In this document: in pieces, positions 20,001 through 33,762 of the stretch
How the letters are laid out: each line of letters opens with the position of its first letter
Numbering within the stretch: position 1 is the stretch's first letter
DNA from: Planctomycetota bacterium
GTDB lineage: Bacteria; Planctomycetota; UBA1135; GCA-002686595
Reading direction: 5' to 3'
DNA length: 64,000 bases
Assembly (NCBI GenBank): GCA_016795245.1
Contig: JAEUIA010000108.1
Coordinates: 1 to 64,000 of the forward strand
Position numbers and translations under genes: made by a program
Notes under the pieces: model-generated
Told to the model about the DNA's origin: nothing
What the model saw: the letters and a program-made list of their open reading frames with translations, nothing else
The model's database searches: none

Positions 20001-20529
20001 CGCTAGGACCCTTCAGGTCGAAGGCGTAGCTGACGCGCGTTGCGAGGAAGTCCTTGTCGTTGCCCGTGTGCCGCAGCAAGAACAGTCCGACCGAGTCGAC
20101 CAGTCCCGGGTTCGTGAGCACGTTGTTCACGAAGTACCACGGCATTCCGCAACCCGTGAACACGCCGACTGCGCCGTCGAATTTCTCGGGCGGATGGCCC
20201 GCGTCCTCGAGCGCCTCCCACGCGCACTCGTACAGATGCCGGTGCTGCGGGTCGAGGATCGCTCCTTCCTTGGGACCGAATCCGAAGAACTCCGGGTCGA
20301 AATCGCCGACGCCGTCGATGGGCGCCGCGAAACGCACGTAATGCGGATCAGCCAGTTCGTGCGCAGGAACACCGGCGGCCTTCAGCTCTTCTTCCGTGAG
20401 CTTCCGCACCGCGACGAGCCCGGAGCGCACGTTGTGCCAATACGCGGACGGCGTCGCCGCGCCGGGCACGCGCAGCGACAGGCCGACGACGGCGATATCG
20501 GTCTCGAGGATTTCCGGTGTGTCGCTCAT
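14071..20529 (-). CDS. Type I modular polyketide synthase (KS-AT-KR-DH-ACP-TE)
   Basis: Single-module PKS of 2152 residues. Domains in order: KS about 8-440 (Cys183 in TACSSS, then EAHGTGTAVGDP); AT about 540-840 (Ser632 in GHSMGE); reductase region about 900-1345 (TGGLGGIG from residue 1170, active Tyr1330 in YCAANAF); DH-like double hotdog about 1390-1690 (His1415 in DEHRTLAGRALLPGTGY); ACP about 1770-1850 (Ser1803 in GGHSL); thioesterase about 1890-2140 (Ser1957 in GFSGGG, late His in GDHDSM). There is no enoylreductase. KR precedes DH, the reverse of the usual order, and the DH His-Gly spacing is one residue longer than HxxxGxxxxP. It begins 4 bases after the NRPS gene and probably extends its formyl-aminoacyl chain by one malonyl-type unit. 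Confidence 0.93.
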   Translation of the reverse strand: MSDTPEILETDIAVVGLSLRVPGAATPSAYWHNVRSGLVAVRKLTEEELKAAGVPAHELADPHYVRFAAPIDGVGDFDPEFFGFGPKEGAILDPQHRHLYECAWEALEDAGHPPEKFDGAVGVFTGCGMPWYFVNNVLTNPGLVDSVGLFLLRHTGNDKDFLATRVSYAFDLKGPSVNVQTACSSSLVAIHLACQSLLSGECDMALAGGVTLEIPHGRGYVYKEGEILAPDGVCRPFDKHAAGTVFGSGAGVVVLRRLVDAIRDRDPIRAVIKGSAVNNDGSRKVGYLAPSVDGQAAAIVEALAVSGCAPETIAYVEAHGTGTAVGDPIEVAALTEAFRRSTKKTNFCGIGSVKANIGHLDTAAGVASFAKAVLALQAAEIPPTPNFTAPNATIDFAHSPFYVADKLKPWPKTGTPRRAGVTSLGVGGTNAHVVIEEAPVAVAPTAGRRPYQLLCLSARTKTALEGNSQRLREHLSAQSDVNLADAAWTLHVGRRSFGERRVLCARDSSEAIALLESRDARRVHSHTSRDRKGKIAFLFPGGGAQHLAMGAGLFATEPVYREIIERGIAFCRARFQLDLAPYLSTDHVGSADRARELLRPSIQLPAIFLVEYALAKLWMHYGVEPKALIGHSMGENTAACIAEVASFEDTLMLVRRRGELFERVVGGGMLSIAASPDEITPLLGTDLDLATVNAPTMCVVSGPTAALDAFATRLSALEIETKVVPISIAAHSRLLVPILDQFLAAVRAMKLSAPKIPFISNLTGTWITNAQALDPQYWVDHLRSTVRFAAGLDVLLADEARVLVEVGPGKVLSSLSRLQSAFRPSHEVIATLRHPDEVVDDAAHFVTAFGRLWAAGCDVALERLWHGEDRRRIALPTYAFDHRHCWIEPGRALAATNTNADPEKLPDVADWFQRPVWREEVLDAPTIERAEGQWLVFADRAGVCDGLAQRLRARGATVAIVRDGDAYGRLSDDEYLLSPEQGREGYDALLSDLAAHGRSPQHIVHAWLVTQGETFRPGSSFFHRNQEHGFYSLLFLAQAIADQGATDPLRLFVVSNGMARVGDEVAPHPEKATVLGPVRVIPRELTHVMSASIDLNVLDERSKKNGRTNGRPGIDALTDQLETEIVSGSCRGTIAWRHGRRFVERFDARPLKAATPTSMRVRRRGVYLLTGGLGGIGLTLARWLATEHKARLILLSRSGLPERAHWPVILERAAAADEEAHRIRTVMELESLGSEVMVANADVTDVEGLERLADAITDRFGELNGAFHAAGVLRDGLLQERTLFDVEEVFAPKVHGTLALETLLDRFKLDFTVVFSSTSAWLGAVGQIDYCAANAFLDAWAESRTSRGHPTLALAWGIWNSVGMAARAGNSDDARAPGESTAKSPLFATHRREPSGLHIIDARWSAASLWMIDEHRTLAGRALLPGTGYIELARAALIEIGESRPFDIEDLVFVEALFVPEDRPLDVRVLVRTGTDGHAFEVRSRRSTGTDDAWVTHAEARLVMRSAQPDRHADLTAAAARTPEDDPRASASGTAGVQAERLRFGPRWSVLRSRRVGAHEAFARLALDARFEEDLADHALHPALLDVALHIAVDRIPGHGSDLWVPMSFDRVRVLGPLASDVRCHVKVHGEHAVDADMATFDAVITNPAGLVLLEVEGFALKRLRQGFADGPETRTTEQGSSKRSLDGTRDPSSPIEAAFRRNLERGIQPHEGVDALTRLLASTNAGRMVVSSLSLEALDRQASALKLERRDSDAKFERPTLASEYVAPRDEVESRIVEFWVELLGVDPVGIRDDFFQLGGHSLIAVRLFTRIKKAFHVEFPISVLFEAPTIERCADLVRAARTTAEPVASGTGELKPTTASPAPSKSRFKHLVAMHSGEPAPRLPFFLVAGMFGNVLNLRHLAHLVGGERPFYGIQARGLYGEDAPHETFEEMAAAYLAEVREVQPQGPYHLGGFSGGGIAAFEMARQLLAAGEEIASLVMLDTPLPKRPALRMGEKMQIHVQRARKQGFAYFPNWVKGRVQWKREQEAEAAETERENESTPMFHSRRIQAAFNRALELYDVKHTPVSIALFRPKLDVAYVLGKGRLANVHRELLFPDNGWTPVVDRITVHEVPGDHDSMVLEPNVRVLAQRLRRALEDAERTVAPKGTAR

Positions 20530-20533
20530 GATC

Positions 20534-26493
<5,960 letters not shown>

Positions 26494-26756
26494 CCGAGGC
26501 CTCCGGGGCGGCACCGCGGGGCGGTGCGAAGCACGCTCTTCTATCGGGAAAAGGAGGGCTCGCGCGTGAGTGTGAAAGTCCTTCCTGGAAGCCTTGCCGC
26601 AAGCGTCCAGATCCCCATTTGCGGTCCAGCCCAAGCGCACTTTCGGGCGATAAAAGACGGCTGTTCGGGCTGCTCGCGGGTTCTGCCGACTCGAGCCACC
26701 GCTCGCGTGAACTGCGCGGTTTTCAACCCGCGAACAGCGAACTTTTCCCCCTCCTC

Positions 26757-28691
26757 ATGTGTGGTATCGCCGGAGCGATCGGTGTCCTCGATGACCGCGT
26801 GATGGCGGTGCTCGATCGCGTAGATCGAGCGCAGAGCCACCGTGGGCCGGACGGTCACGGCCTGTGGCGGAGCACGGATTCGCAAACCGGCCCGGGCGCA
26901 GCATTCGCGCACCGCCGGCTCGCGATCATCGATCTGGACGAGCGCGCCGCGCAACCGATGACCGATGCGCCTTCTGGAAACGTCATCGCTTTCAACGGCG
27001 AGATCTACAACTTCCGTGAGCTGCGAGATGAGTTGGAGCGCGCAGGTGTCACCTTCAAGACGACTTCCGACACCGAAGTGATCCTGGCCGCCTGGAATGC
27101 TTGGGGCGAAAGCATGCTTGCGCGCCTGGCCGGCATGTTCGCCTTTGCGCTGTTCGAGAAGAAGACCGGCGACGTGATCCTGGCGCGCGACCGCATCGGC
27201 ATCAAACCGCTGTATTTTGGCCTGGAAACGCATGCGTCCGGCTCTGCGCCGACGTTGCTGTTCGCGTCGGAAGTCCGCGCGCTGCTCGCGGGTGGGTCTT
27301 TCGAGCGCAGGCTGGACCCGGTGGCACTGTCGGGTTTCGTCTGGCACGGTTTCGTACGCGGCGACGGCACGCTCGTGCACGGAATACGATCGCTCCCTGC
27401 GGGCACATTTGCGCGAGTGGCGAGCGCGACGCTGCGGGTCGAGCCACAGGTGTATTGGCGCCTACCCGCGCCCACTACACGCAGGCGCGACACGGAAGAA
27501 CTCGCGCACGTCACGCAGCGCGCCGTGCGTGAGCACATGATCTCCGACGTCCCGCTGGCGGTGTTTCTGTCGGGGGGCGTAGATTCGAGCGCGATTGCAA
27601 ACTTGACCACCCGCGAGGCGCGCGGCGTCAGCACCTACAACGTCGGGTTCGACGAGACCGAATTCGACGAATCCAAACACGCGCGAGCCGTGGCGACGGC
27701 ACTCGGCACCGACCACCACGAGATTCGCCTGAGCGGAGCACGCTTCTCAAGCGACCTGCCGCGCGCGCTCGCCGCACTGGATCAACCGACTTTCGACGGC
27801 ATCAATACCTGGTTCGTCAGCAAGGCCGTGCGCGAGGCGGGTGTCGTCGTCGCTTTGGCGGGCACAGGGGGCGATGAGTTGTTCGGTGGCTACTCGAGCT
27901 TTCGCGATCTGCCGCGCGTACGGCGCGCAAGTCGCGCCTTGGGACTGGTGCCGCGTGGGTGGATCACGCGCGCGAGCCGTGCCGCAGTACGTGCGCGCAA
28001 CGGTGCCGTCCGTGAAATGCCGCCGCAAACGCGTTGGGGCAAACTCGGCGATGCACTGGTCGCGCGCGGTTCGTTGGTCGAGCTGTATCAGACGGCCTAC
28101 GCGTTGTTCTCCCAGGATTTCTACGGTGAACTCCTGTCGCGGGACATCGTGTCGCTGACGAGCGCGGGACTGACCGCTGCTCAGGCCGATGATCTGGCAC
28201 ACAAGGTCCGTGGCCGGACGGAACTGGATGCGGTCTCGCTGCTCGAGATCGAATCGTTCCTGACGAGCAGACTCCTGCGCGACACCGACGCCGTCAGCAT
28301 GGACGTCTCGCTCGAAGTGCGCGTGCCCTTGCTCGACCACCGCATCTTGGAGGCTGTTTTCGCGCTCGATGACAGCGTGCGCTTCGCTGATCTGGGTACG
28401 AAAGCTCCGCTGCGTTCGATCGGCCTCAACGGTCTGGATCCGGCGCTATTCGAACGCAAGAAGTCCGGATTCGTGTTGCCCATCGAGCGCTGGTGTCGCG
28501 CCGAACTAGGCTCGGAAATCGACGGCGTGTTCGCGGATGCGGACACCTGTCGCTCCGTCGGACTGGCGCCTGCGGCCGTCGCGAAGCTGTGGCGCGCATT
28601 CAAGAACGGCGAACCCGGCATCTACTGGTCGCGCGTCTGGGCCATCTACGCACTGCTGCGTTGGTGCAAGACGCACGAGGTGCGGCTGTGA
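26757..28691 (+). CDS. asnB: Asparagine synthase (glutamine-hydrolysing)-like amidotransferase
   Basis: Two-domain amidotransferase of 644 residues. Cys2 of MCGIAGAIG is the glutaminase nucleophile, and the Ntn domain has RGPDGHGLW and ADERAAQPM-type segments (LAIIDLDERAAQPM). The synthetase domain has the ATP-binding SGGVDSS and a conserved EVRVPLLDH. AsnB-like enzymes in polysaccharide loci often amidate sugar acids or other carboxylates instead of aspartate. Here the gene lies between the NRPS-PKS operon and sugar transferases, so such a role is plausible. The start ATG 26757 is set by Cys2. It overlaps the next gene by GTGA. Confidence 0.92.
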   Translation: MCGIAGAIGVLDDRVMAVLDRVDRAQSHRGPDGHGLWRSTDSQTGPGAAFAHRRLAIIDLDERAAQPMTDAPSGNVIAFNGEIYNFRELRDELERAGVTFKTTSDTEVILAAWNAWGESMLARLAGMFAFALFEKKTGDVILARDRIGIKPLYFGLETHASGSAPTLLFASEVRALLAGGSFERRLDPVALSGFVWHGFVRGDGTLVHGIRSLPAGTFARVASATLRVEPQVYWRLPAPTTRRRDTEELAHVTQRAVREHMISDVPLAVFLSGGVDSSAIANLTTREARGVSTYNVGFDETEFDESKHARAVATALGTDHHEIRLSGARFSSDLPRALAALDQPTFDGINTWFVSKAVREAGVVVALAGTGGDELFGGYSSFRDLPRVRRASRALGLVPRGWITRASRAAVRARNGAVREMPPQTRWGKLGDALVARGSLVELYQTAYALFSQDFYGELLSRDIVSLTSAGLTAAQADDLAHKVRGRTELDAVSLLEIESFLTSRLLRDTDAVSMDVSLEVRVPLLDHRILEAVFALDDSVRFADLGTKAPLRSIGLNGLDPALFERKKSGFVLPIERWCRAELGSEIDGVFADADTCRSVGLAPAAVAKLWRAFKNGEPGIYWSRVWAIYALLRWCKTHEVRL

Positions 28692-29623
28692 CCGCACAGG
28701 GCGCACGCTACCTCGTCGTCACTCCTTGTCGCGACGAAGCGCAGTTCGCGCGCCGAACCCTGGACAGCATGGTGGCGCAAACGCTGCGTCCGGCGCTGTG
28801 GGTGATCGTCGACGACGGCTCGCGTGACGAAACACCGACGATTCTGGCCGAGTACGCGGCTCGACACGCGTGGATTCGCGTCGTGCGGCGCGAGGACCGC
28901 GGCGGTCGCAGCGTGGGGCCGGGCGTGATCGACGCGTTCTACGCCGGACTCACCACGGTCGACACGCGCGAGTTCGAGTTCCTGTGCAAGCTCGACCTCG
29001 ACCTCGACTTGCCGGCGCGCTATTTCGAGTTGCTCGTCGAGCGTATGCGCGCCGATCCGCGCCTGGGCACGTGCAGCGGGACGGCATGGTTCCCGAAGCC
29101 GGACGGCGGGCTGGAGAGCGAAGGCTGCGGACCAGAGATGTCCGTCGGCATGACCAAGTTCTATCGGCGTGTGTGTTTTGAAGAGATCGGCGGCTTCGTG
29201 CGCGAGGTCATGTGGGACGGGATCGACTGTCATCGTTGCCGCATGCTCGGCTGGAAAGCCGCCAGTTTCGACGACGCTGAGTTGCGCTTCGTGCACTTGC
29301 GCCCGATGGGTTCGAGCCAGACCAGCATTTGGAGCGGACGCCTGCGCCATGGCCGCGGACAGTGGTTCATGGGTACCGGGTTCCTGTACATGACCGCCAG
29401 CGCCTTGTTCCGCATGGCGCACCGGCCTTTCGTCGTGGGCGGCATCGGCATGTGGACGGGTTGGCTGAGCGCCTGCCTGCGTCGCGCGCCGCGTTATCCG
29501 GATGTTGAATTTCGTCGGTTCCTGCGCAGCTTTCAGCGCACCGGGCTGCTGCACGGGAAGCGTCGCGCGATCGAGATTTTCGACGAGCGTCAGCGCGTGA
29601 CATGGAAGGGCGGTGCGTCATGA
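28688..29623 (+). CDS. Glycosyltransferase family 2
   Basis: GT-A fold glycosyltransferase, 311 residues, inverting type by family. It has the N-terminal YLVVTPCRDEAQFARRTLDS, nucleotide-binding WVIVDDGSRDETP and a metal-binding region (FLCKLDLDLDLPARYFELL) where the usual DxD is part of an acidic run. A C-terminal hydrophobic segment (PFVVGGIGMWTGWLSACL) suggests membrane association. The GTG start overlaps the asnB stop and the stop overlaps the WecG-like gene (ATGA), so the three form one unit. The frame upstream of GTG 28688 runs antiphase inside asnB and was discarded. Confidence 0.87.
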   Translation: MTAQGARYLVVTPCRDEAQFARRTLDSMVAQTLRPALWVIVDDGSRDETPTILAEYAARHAWIRVVRREDRGGRSVGPGVIDAFYAGLTTVDTREFEFLCKLDLDLDLPARYFELLVERMRADPRLGTCSGTAWFPKPDGGLESEGCGPEMSVGMTKFYRRVCFEEIGGFVREVMWDGIDCHRCRMLGWKAASFDDAELRFVHLRPMGSSQTSIWSGRLRHGRGQWFMGTGFLYMTASALFRMAHRPFVVGGIGMWTGWLSACLRRAPRYPDVEFRRFLRSFQRTGLLHGKRRAIEIFDERQRVTWKGGAS

Positions 29624-30384
29624 GGCCGCCGCTCCCGACGATCGACCTGTGCGGCGTGACTCTGCACGCCATCACCGAACAACAGTGCGTGGCGCACGTC
29701 ATGTGCGCCCTGGACGACGGTCACGGTGGCTGGATCGTCACGCCGAATCTGGATCACATGCGCAGACTCGTGCGCAACGACGACTTCCGCGAGCTGTGCG
29801 CTCAGGCCGACGTGGTCGTGGCGGACGGCATGCCGCTCTTGTGGGCGAGCCGCGCACAGAAGACGCCGTTGCCCGAACGCGTGGCCGGTTCGAACTTGAT
29901 CTCGAGTCTCTCCGCGGCAGTCGCGCAGCGCAGAGGGCGCGTCTTCCTGCTCGGAGGCGACGCTTCCACGGCGGAAGATGCGGCGCGCGTGCTCGCTCGC
30001 CGGCATCCGGAGCTGATCGTCTGCGGACTCGAAAGCTCGTACATCGGCGCGGATATCGATGCCGAGACAGTAGCCCGCCTCGGCCGGCGCTTGCGCTGGT
30101 CGCGACCCGACCTCGTGTTCGTCGCCCTCGGATCGCCGAAGCAAGAGCGGCTCATCCAGGCCTTGCGCGCCGAGTACGACGCCGCCTGGATGATCGGGAT
30201 CGGTATCAGTTTCAGCTTCCTCGCCGGACGCGTGAAGCGCGCACCGCGGTGGATGCAGAAGCTGGGCCTCGAGTGGGTGCACCGCTTGAGCCAGGAGCCG
30301 CGGCGCCTCGCAAAACGCTACTTGATCGACGGCATCCCGTTCGGCGTGCGTCTGCTCGTCACGAGCGCTGCGCGCCGCAACTGA
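29620..30384 (+). CDS. WecG/TagA/CpsF family glycosyltransferase (GT26)
   Basis: Membrane-associated sugar transferase of 254 residues. Family members add N-acetylmannosamine or its uronic acid to a lipid-linked first sugar. The signature ADVVVADGMPLLWASR and the later VFVALGSPKQERLIQ and IGIGISFSFLAGRVKRAPRW are all present. The start ATG 29620 overlaps the preceding GT2 stop. It converges on the next GT2 gene with 7 bases between stops. Its presence suggests that an early lipid-linked intermediate carries an amino sugar, but the exact substrate is not readable from sequence. Confidence 0.92.
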   Translation: MRPPLPTIDLCGVTLHAITEQQCVAHVMCALDDGHGGWIVTPNLDHMRRLVRNDDFRELCAQADVVVADGMPLLWASRAQKTPLPERVAGSNLISSLSAAVAQRRGRVFLLGGDASTAEDAARVLARRHPELIVCGLESSYIGADIDAETVARLGRRLRWSRPDLVFVALGSPKQERLIQALRAEYDAAWMIGIGISFSFLAGRVKRAPRWMQKLGLEWVHRLSQEPRRLAKRYLIDGIPFGVRLLVTSAARRN

Positions 30385-30391
30385 ACAGCGA

Positions 30392-31303
30392 TCAGCGGCG
30401 GGCCTGGGCGCCGAGTTCGTTCAACGCTGCGATCTTCTCGTGGATCGCGCGCGGACCCAGGACGACGCCGGCTGCAATCTGCATCTGTGCGAGCCAGCGC
30501 ACGAAGCGCACCCACACCGCACCTGTCAAACCGTGGTGCTTCGCGTAGTACGAGAGTCGATTGTCCGCCCACAGAGATTGCACGCGCGCCGAGCGACTCG
30601 TCGATGCGCCTTGATGATGGAAGACCTGCGCCTCGGCGATGTAGCGGATCTTGCGCCCGCTCGCCCACAGGCGGCGACAGAGATCGACGTCGTTGTAGAA
30701 CAGGCTCAGTTCCTCATCCAAGCCGCCGCGTTCGATGTATTCCTCGCGTCGCATCATGAACACAGCGCCCGGGGGTTGATCGACGTCGCGCGTGGATTGG
30801 TGATCGAAGTCGTGCATGCGCGTGCGCGCATGACGGCGCTTCCCGATGGGAGTGTGGCTGAAGTGCGTACTGTCGACGATCACGTCCAAGAGGCCCGGAA
30901 AGCGCGTGCAGGCTCGTTGCACGCTGCCGTCGAAGCTGTTGAGCCGCGGACTCACGGCCCCGTATTCAGGGTTTTCGGCCAGGAAGCGCACCAGGATATC
31001 GAGCGCGCCCGGCACGACTTCCGTATCCGAGTTGAGCAGACACACGTACCTACCGGTCGCACGCTCGACGCCTTGGTTGTTGCCGGCCGCGTACAGGCGG
31101 TTTTCTTCATTGCGTACGAGAACGACGTAAGGAAACGCCTGTGCAACTGCATCTGCACTGCCGTCTCCGCTGTGGTTGTCGACTACGATGATTTCGCGCG
31201 CGAGACGGGTCGTGTCGCGCTCGAGCGCGCGCAGGCAGGCAAGCGTCAACTCGCGTGTGTTCCAAGAGAGGATGACGATCGACAGATCAGGAGTCGCGCT
31301 CAC
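30392..31303 (-). CDS. Glycosyltransferase family 2 (WbbL/rhamnosyltransferase-like)
   Basis: Cytoplasmic GT-A enzyme of 303 residues. Motifs: VILSWNTRELTLACLRALE, EIIVVDNHSGDGSADAV, the DxD segment CLLNSDTEVVPGALDIL, and DEELSLFYNDVDLCRRLWA. This pattern is shared by rhamnosyltransferases of the WbbL type and their relatives. The start GTG overlaps the stop of the flippase gene (GTGA), and it is the last gene of the minus-strand exopolysaccharide series. Confidence 0.9.
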   Translation of the reverse strand: MSATPDLSIVILSWNTRELTLACLRALERDTTRLAREIIVVDNHSGDGSADAVAQAFPYVVLVRNEENRLYAAGNNQGVERATGRYVCLLNSDTEVVPGALDILVRFLAENPEYGAVSPRLNSFDGSVQRACTRFPGLLDVIVDSTHFSHTPIGKRRHARTRMHDFDHQSTRDVDQPPGAVFMMRREEYIERGGLDEELSLFYNDVDLCRRLWASGRKIRYIAEAQVFHHQGASTSRSARVQSLWADNRLSYYAKHHGLTGAVWVRFVRWLAQMQIAAGVVLGPRAIHEKIAALNELGAQARR

Positions 31304-32775
31304 GCACCGCCCCCCTTCTGAATGCGTGCGTTCTCACGCATCACGAGCGGCATCCAACCCAAGGTCACGACCGCGAACACGACGAACGCGGGCCAGAAAC
31401 GGCCCAGGCTCGTGACGACATCGGTTGTCGCTGCCCAGGCTCCGGCCAATGCCGTCGCTGCGGTCCATGCGGTGTAGGCAATGTCGCGCGGCCAGGCGGA
31501 GAGGTTCACGCGCCTGATCCCGATACATGACACGATCCACTTGAATACGTCGGCGCCCGCGTAGCACGCCACCGCGCCGGGGAAGCCCCAGTACGCGAAT
31601 CCGAAAGGAATCGTGCTGATCATCGCGACGAGCTTGGCTCCGTTCGAGAAAGCGACCCACTTCGCATTGCCCGTGGCCAGCAGCGCCGCACCGTTCGTGG
31701 CTTCCAACGCGAAAAACCAGGCTCCGCACGCCAGGAACTGAACGATCCAGCCCGCATCGTGGTAGCGCGCGTCGTACAAGAGCGTAACAGCTGCCTGTCC
31801 ACCGGCGATCAACCCTGCGCTCATCCAGCCTGCAAGCCACAGACTGCGCACGCGAGTCCGGTGGAACGTGTCCTTCAAGTCGACACCGGAATTGTGGAGA
31901 CGGCTGTAGTGCGGAAATGCGATCGAGAGACTGAGCGATCCGATCCCCATCGCCGGGAGCATCGCGATCTGGACCGCGATGCTGTAGTCGCCCATGACGT
32001 CTAGCGGAACGAGCTTGCCGAACACCAGTCGATCCGCCTGCGTCACGCAGTAGGTCAAAAGCGTCGAGAAGAAGATCCAGCGTCCAAAATGGATCAGCGA
32101 ACGCGCCGCGTCGCGATCCCAACCGAACTTGTCCTTCGTTCCCGGCAGTGCGTAGTGCGACAGCACCATTTTCGTGATGCTGATGCACATTCCGCCGGCC
32201 ACGAGCGCCCAGACGGAACGGTGCATCAACGCCCAACCGATTTGCGCGACGAGGCCGACGGCCTGGCTGGACAGCTCGATCCCGGTCAGCCGACCCATCT
32301 GCAGGTTCTTGTTGGCCGTGAACAGTTTCGTCGACGCGAACCCAGAGACCAGCACAGACAGCCCGCCGATCGGCGCGATCCAGGCCAGCTCGGGCTCGTT
32401 GTAGAAGTTCGCGATCGGAATCGCCGCCGCGCACACCGCGATCCAGATCACGACTCCGCGCACCACTTGCAGGGTCCAAGCTGTGGCGAGGAACTTGCGG
32501 TCCTCTCCGCGCGAACTCTGGATGATACTCGGTCCGATGCCGATATCGGAGAACAGCTGCAGCGCCTGCAGGATCGAACCGACGATCGCTGTCATGCCGA
32601 ACGCTTCGGGGAACAAGAGGCGTGACAGCACGATGTTGCCCGCGAATCGCAACACTTGTCCACCGCCGTAGCCGACAGCTGTCCACACGGCTCCGCGTCG
32701 GGCCGGCGAGCTCAACGCTTCTTGCAGCGCCAGGAGTCTCCGATGCACGGCGCTGTGATCCGCCGCCGCGCTCAA
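31300..32775 (-). CDS. Wzx-like polysaccharide flippase (MOP superfamily)
   Basis: Integral membrane protein of 491 residues with about 12-14 hydrophobic segments. It begins with the polysaccharide-biosynthesis signature AVWTAVGYGGGQVLRFAGN and NIVLSRLLFPEAFGMTAIV. It is expected to move lipid-linked oligosaccharide across the inner membrane. The frame is open upstream to 33066 but runs out of phase through the preceding GT2 gene. I chose TTG 32775, which overlaps that gene's stop (TTGA) and has GAGG upstream; GTG 32748 is an alternative that shortens the product by nine residues. Confidence 0.88.
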   Translation of the reverse strand: MSAAADHSAVHRRLLALQEALSSPARRGAVWTAVGYGGGQVLRFAGNIVLSRLLFPEAFGMTAIVGSILQALQLFSDIGIGPSIIQSSRGEDRKFLATAWTLQVVRGVVIWIAVCAAAIPIANFYNEPELAWIAPIGGLSVLVSGFASTKLFTANKNLQMGRLTGIELSSQAVGLVAQIGWALMHRSVWALVAGGMCISITKMVLSHYALPGTKDKFGWDRDAARSLIHFGRWIFFSTLLTYCVTQADRLVFGKLVPLDVMGDYSIAVQIAMLPAMGIGSLSLSIAFPHYSRLHNSGVDLKDTFHRTRVRSLWLAGWMSAGLIAGGQAAVTLLYDARYHDAGWIVQFLACGAWFFALEATNGAALLATGNAKWVAFSNGAKLVAMISTIPFGFAYWGFPGAVACYAGADVFKWIVSCIGIRRVNLSAWPRDIAYTAWTAATALAGAWAATTDVVTSLGRFWPAFVVFAVVTLGWMPLVMRENARIQKGGGA

Positions 32776-33731
32776 GATTGCCTCGCGAGGAAGTTGAAGC
32801 ACACGAAATCGCTCAGCATGTGCGGCGGATCCATGTCCGGTTTGCGCTGCAAGCGTCTGCGCACGCGCCATGTGGCGAACCCGATCGTCCACACCACATC
32901 GCACCAGAACGTGTAGACGCGGCCGTGGTTCTTCTGGAAGTAACGCCGTCGCGATGCGAACCAATACGTCGGCAGGCGGCGTGGCGCGACATTGCGCTCG
33001 GTCACTCCTGTGCTCTGACCGACGAGGTGCACGACACGACTCTGGGGCACGTACCAGCAGCGCCAACCCGCGCGCTTCGCCGCGAGGCAGAAGTCCGTCT
33101 CCTCAAAGTACAGGAAATAGGCTTCATCCATCAAACCGACCGCATCGAACACGGCCTTGCGCACCATCATCGATGCTCCGGCGACCCAATCGGTCTCGTG
33201 GTCGTGAGTCACGAGAGGAGTGTCGACGACCTTCGCCGCCAGAAGGCGTGACAGCAACCCGAGGCGAAAGCCGGCTTCGAGCTCACCGGCCAGCGAAGGG
33301 AAGCGGTAGCGCGAGGCCTGACCGGTCCCGTCCGGGTCTTCGAGGCGGCTGCCGACGATTCCCACGTCGGGGTGCGCGTCCAGGAAGGCCAACAACTCGG
33401 CGCACGCGCCTGCTCGAACATAGGTGTCGGGGTTCAGATACCACACGAACTCAGGCCAGTTGCCGTCGGCGAGCTCGAGTCCACGACGCACGGCAGCATT
33501 GTTGCCGGCGGCGAAACCGCCGTTGCGATCCAGGGCCAGGAACTCGACCCAAGCGCCGCACTGCAGTTCCTCGATAGCGGCCGTGAGTCGCTCCGCCGAC
33601 CCGTCGCCCGACGCATTGTCGACGACGACGACCGACAAGCGCTTTGATTCCGCAGCCAAGGAACGCAGACATGCGATCACGAGGTCCGCAGACCTGTAAT
33701 TCACAATGGCCACGAGCACGCGACGCGTCAC
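32772..33731 (-). CDS. Glycosyltransferase family 2
   Basis: GT-A enzyme of 319 residues. It has VAIVNYRSADLVIACLRSL, VVVVDNASGDGSAERL, a DxD segment VWYLNPDTYVRAGACAE and DEAYFLYFEETDFCLAAKRA, again close to the rhamnosyltransferase type. The C-terminus has a short hydrophobic stretch (TFWCDVVWTIGFATW). The start is a GTG at 33731, with 31 bases between the ligase gene stop and this start. Its TGA overlaps the probable TTG start of the flippase. Confidence 0.88.
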   Translation of the reverse strand: MTRRVLVAIVNYRSADLVIACLRSLAAESKRLSVVVVDNASGDGSAERLTAAIEELQCGAWVEFLALDRNGGFAAGNNAAVRRGLELADGNWPEFVWYLNPDTYVRAGACAELLAFLDAHPDVGIVGSRLEDPDGTGQASRYRFPSLAGELEAGFRLGLLSRLLAAKVVDTPLVTHDHETDWVAGASMMVRKAVFDAVGLMDEAYFLYFEETDFCLAAKRAGWRCWYVPQSRVVHLVGQSTGVTERNVAPRRLPTYWFASRRRYFQKNHGRVYTFWCDVVWTIGFATWRVRRRLQRKPDMDPPHMLSDFVCFNFLARQS

Positions 33732-33762
33732 GTGATGAGCCTCGTCCTCGACAACCGCTTCA

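Noticed and set aside
26494..26756. A sigma-54 promoter between the NRPS-PKS operon and asnB
   Set aside because: A GGAAG...TTGC-like match exists, but the spacing between the GG and GC elements is three bases too short.
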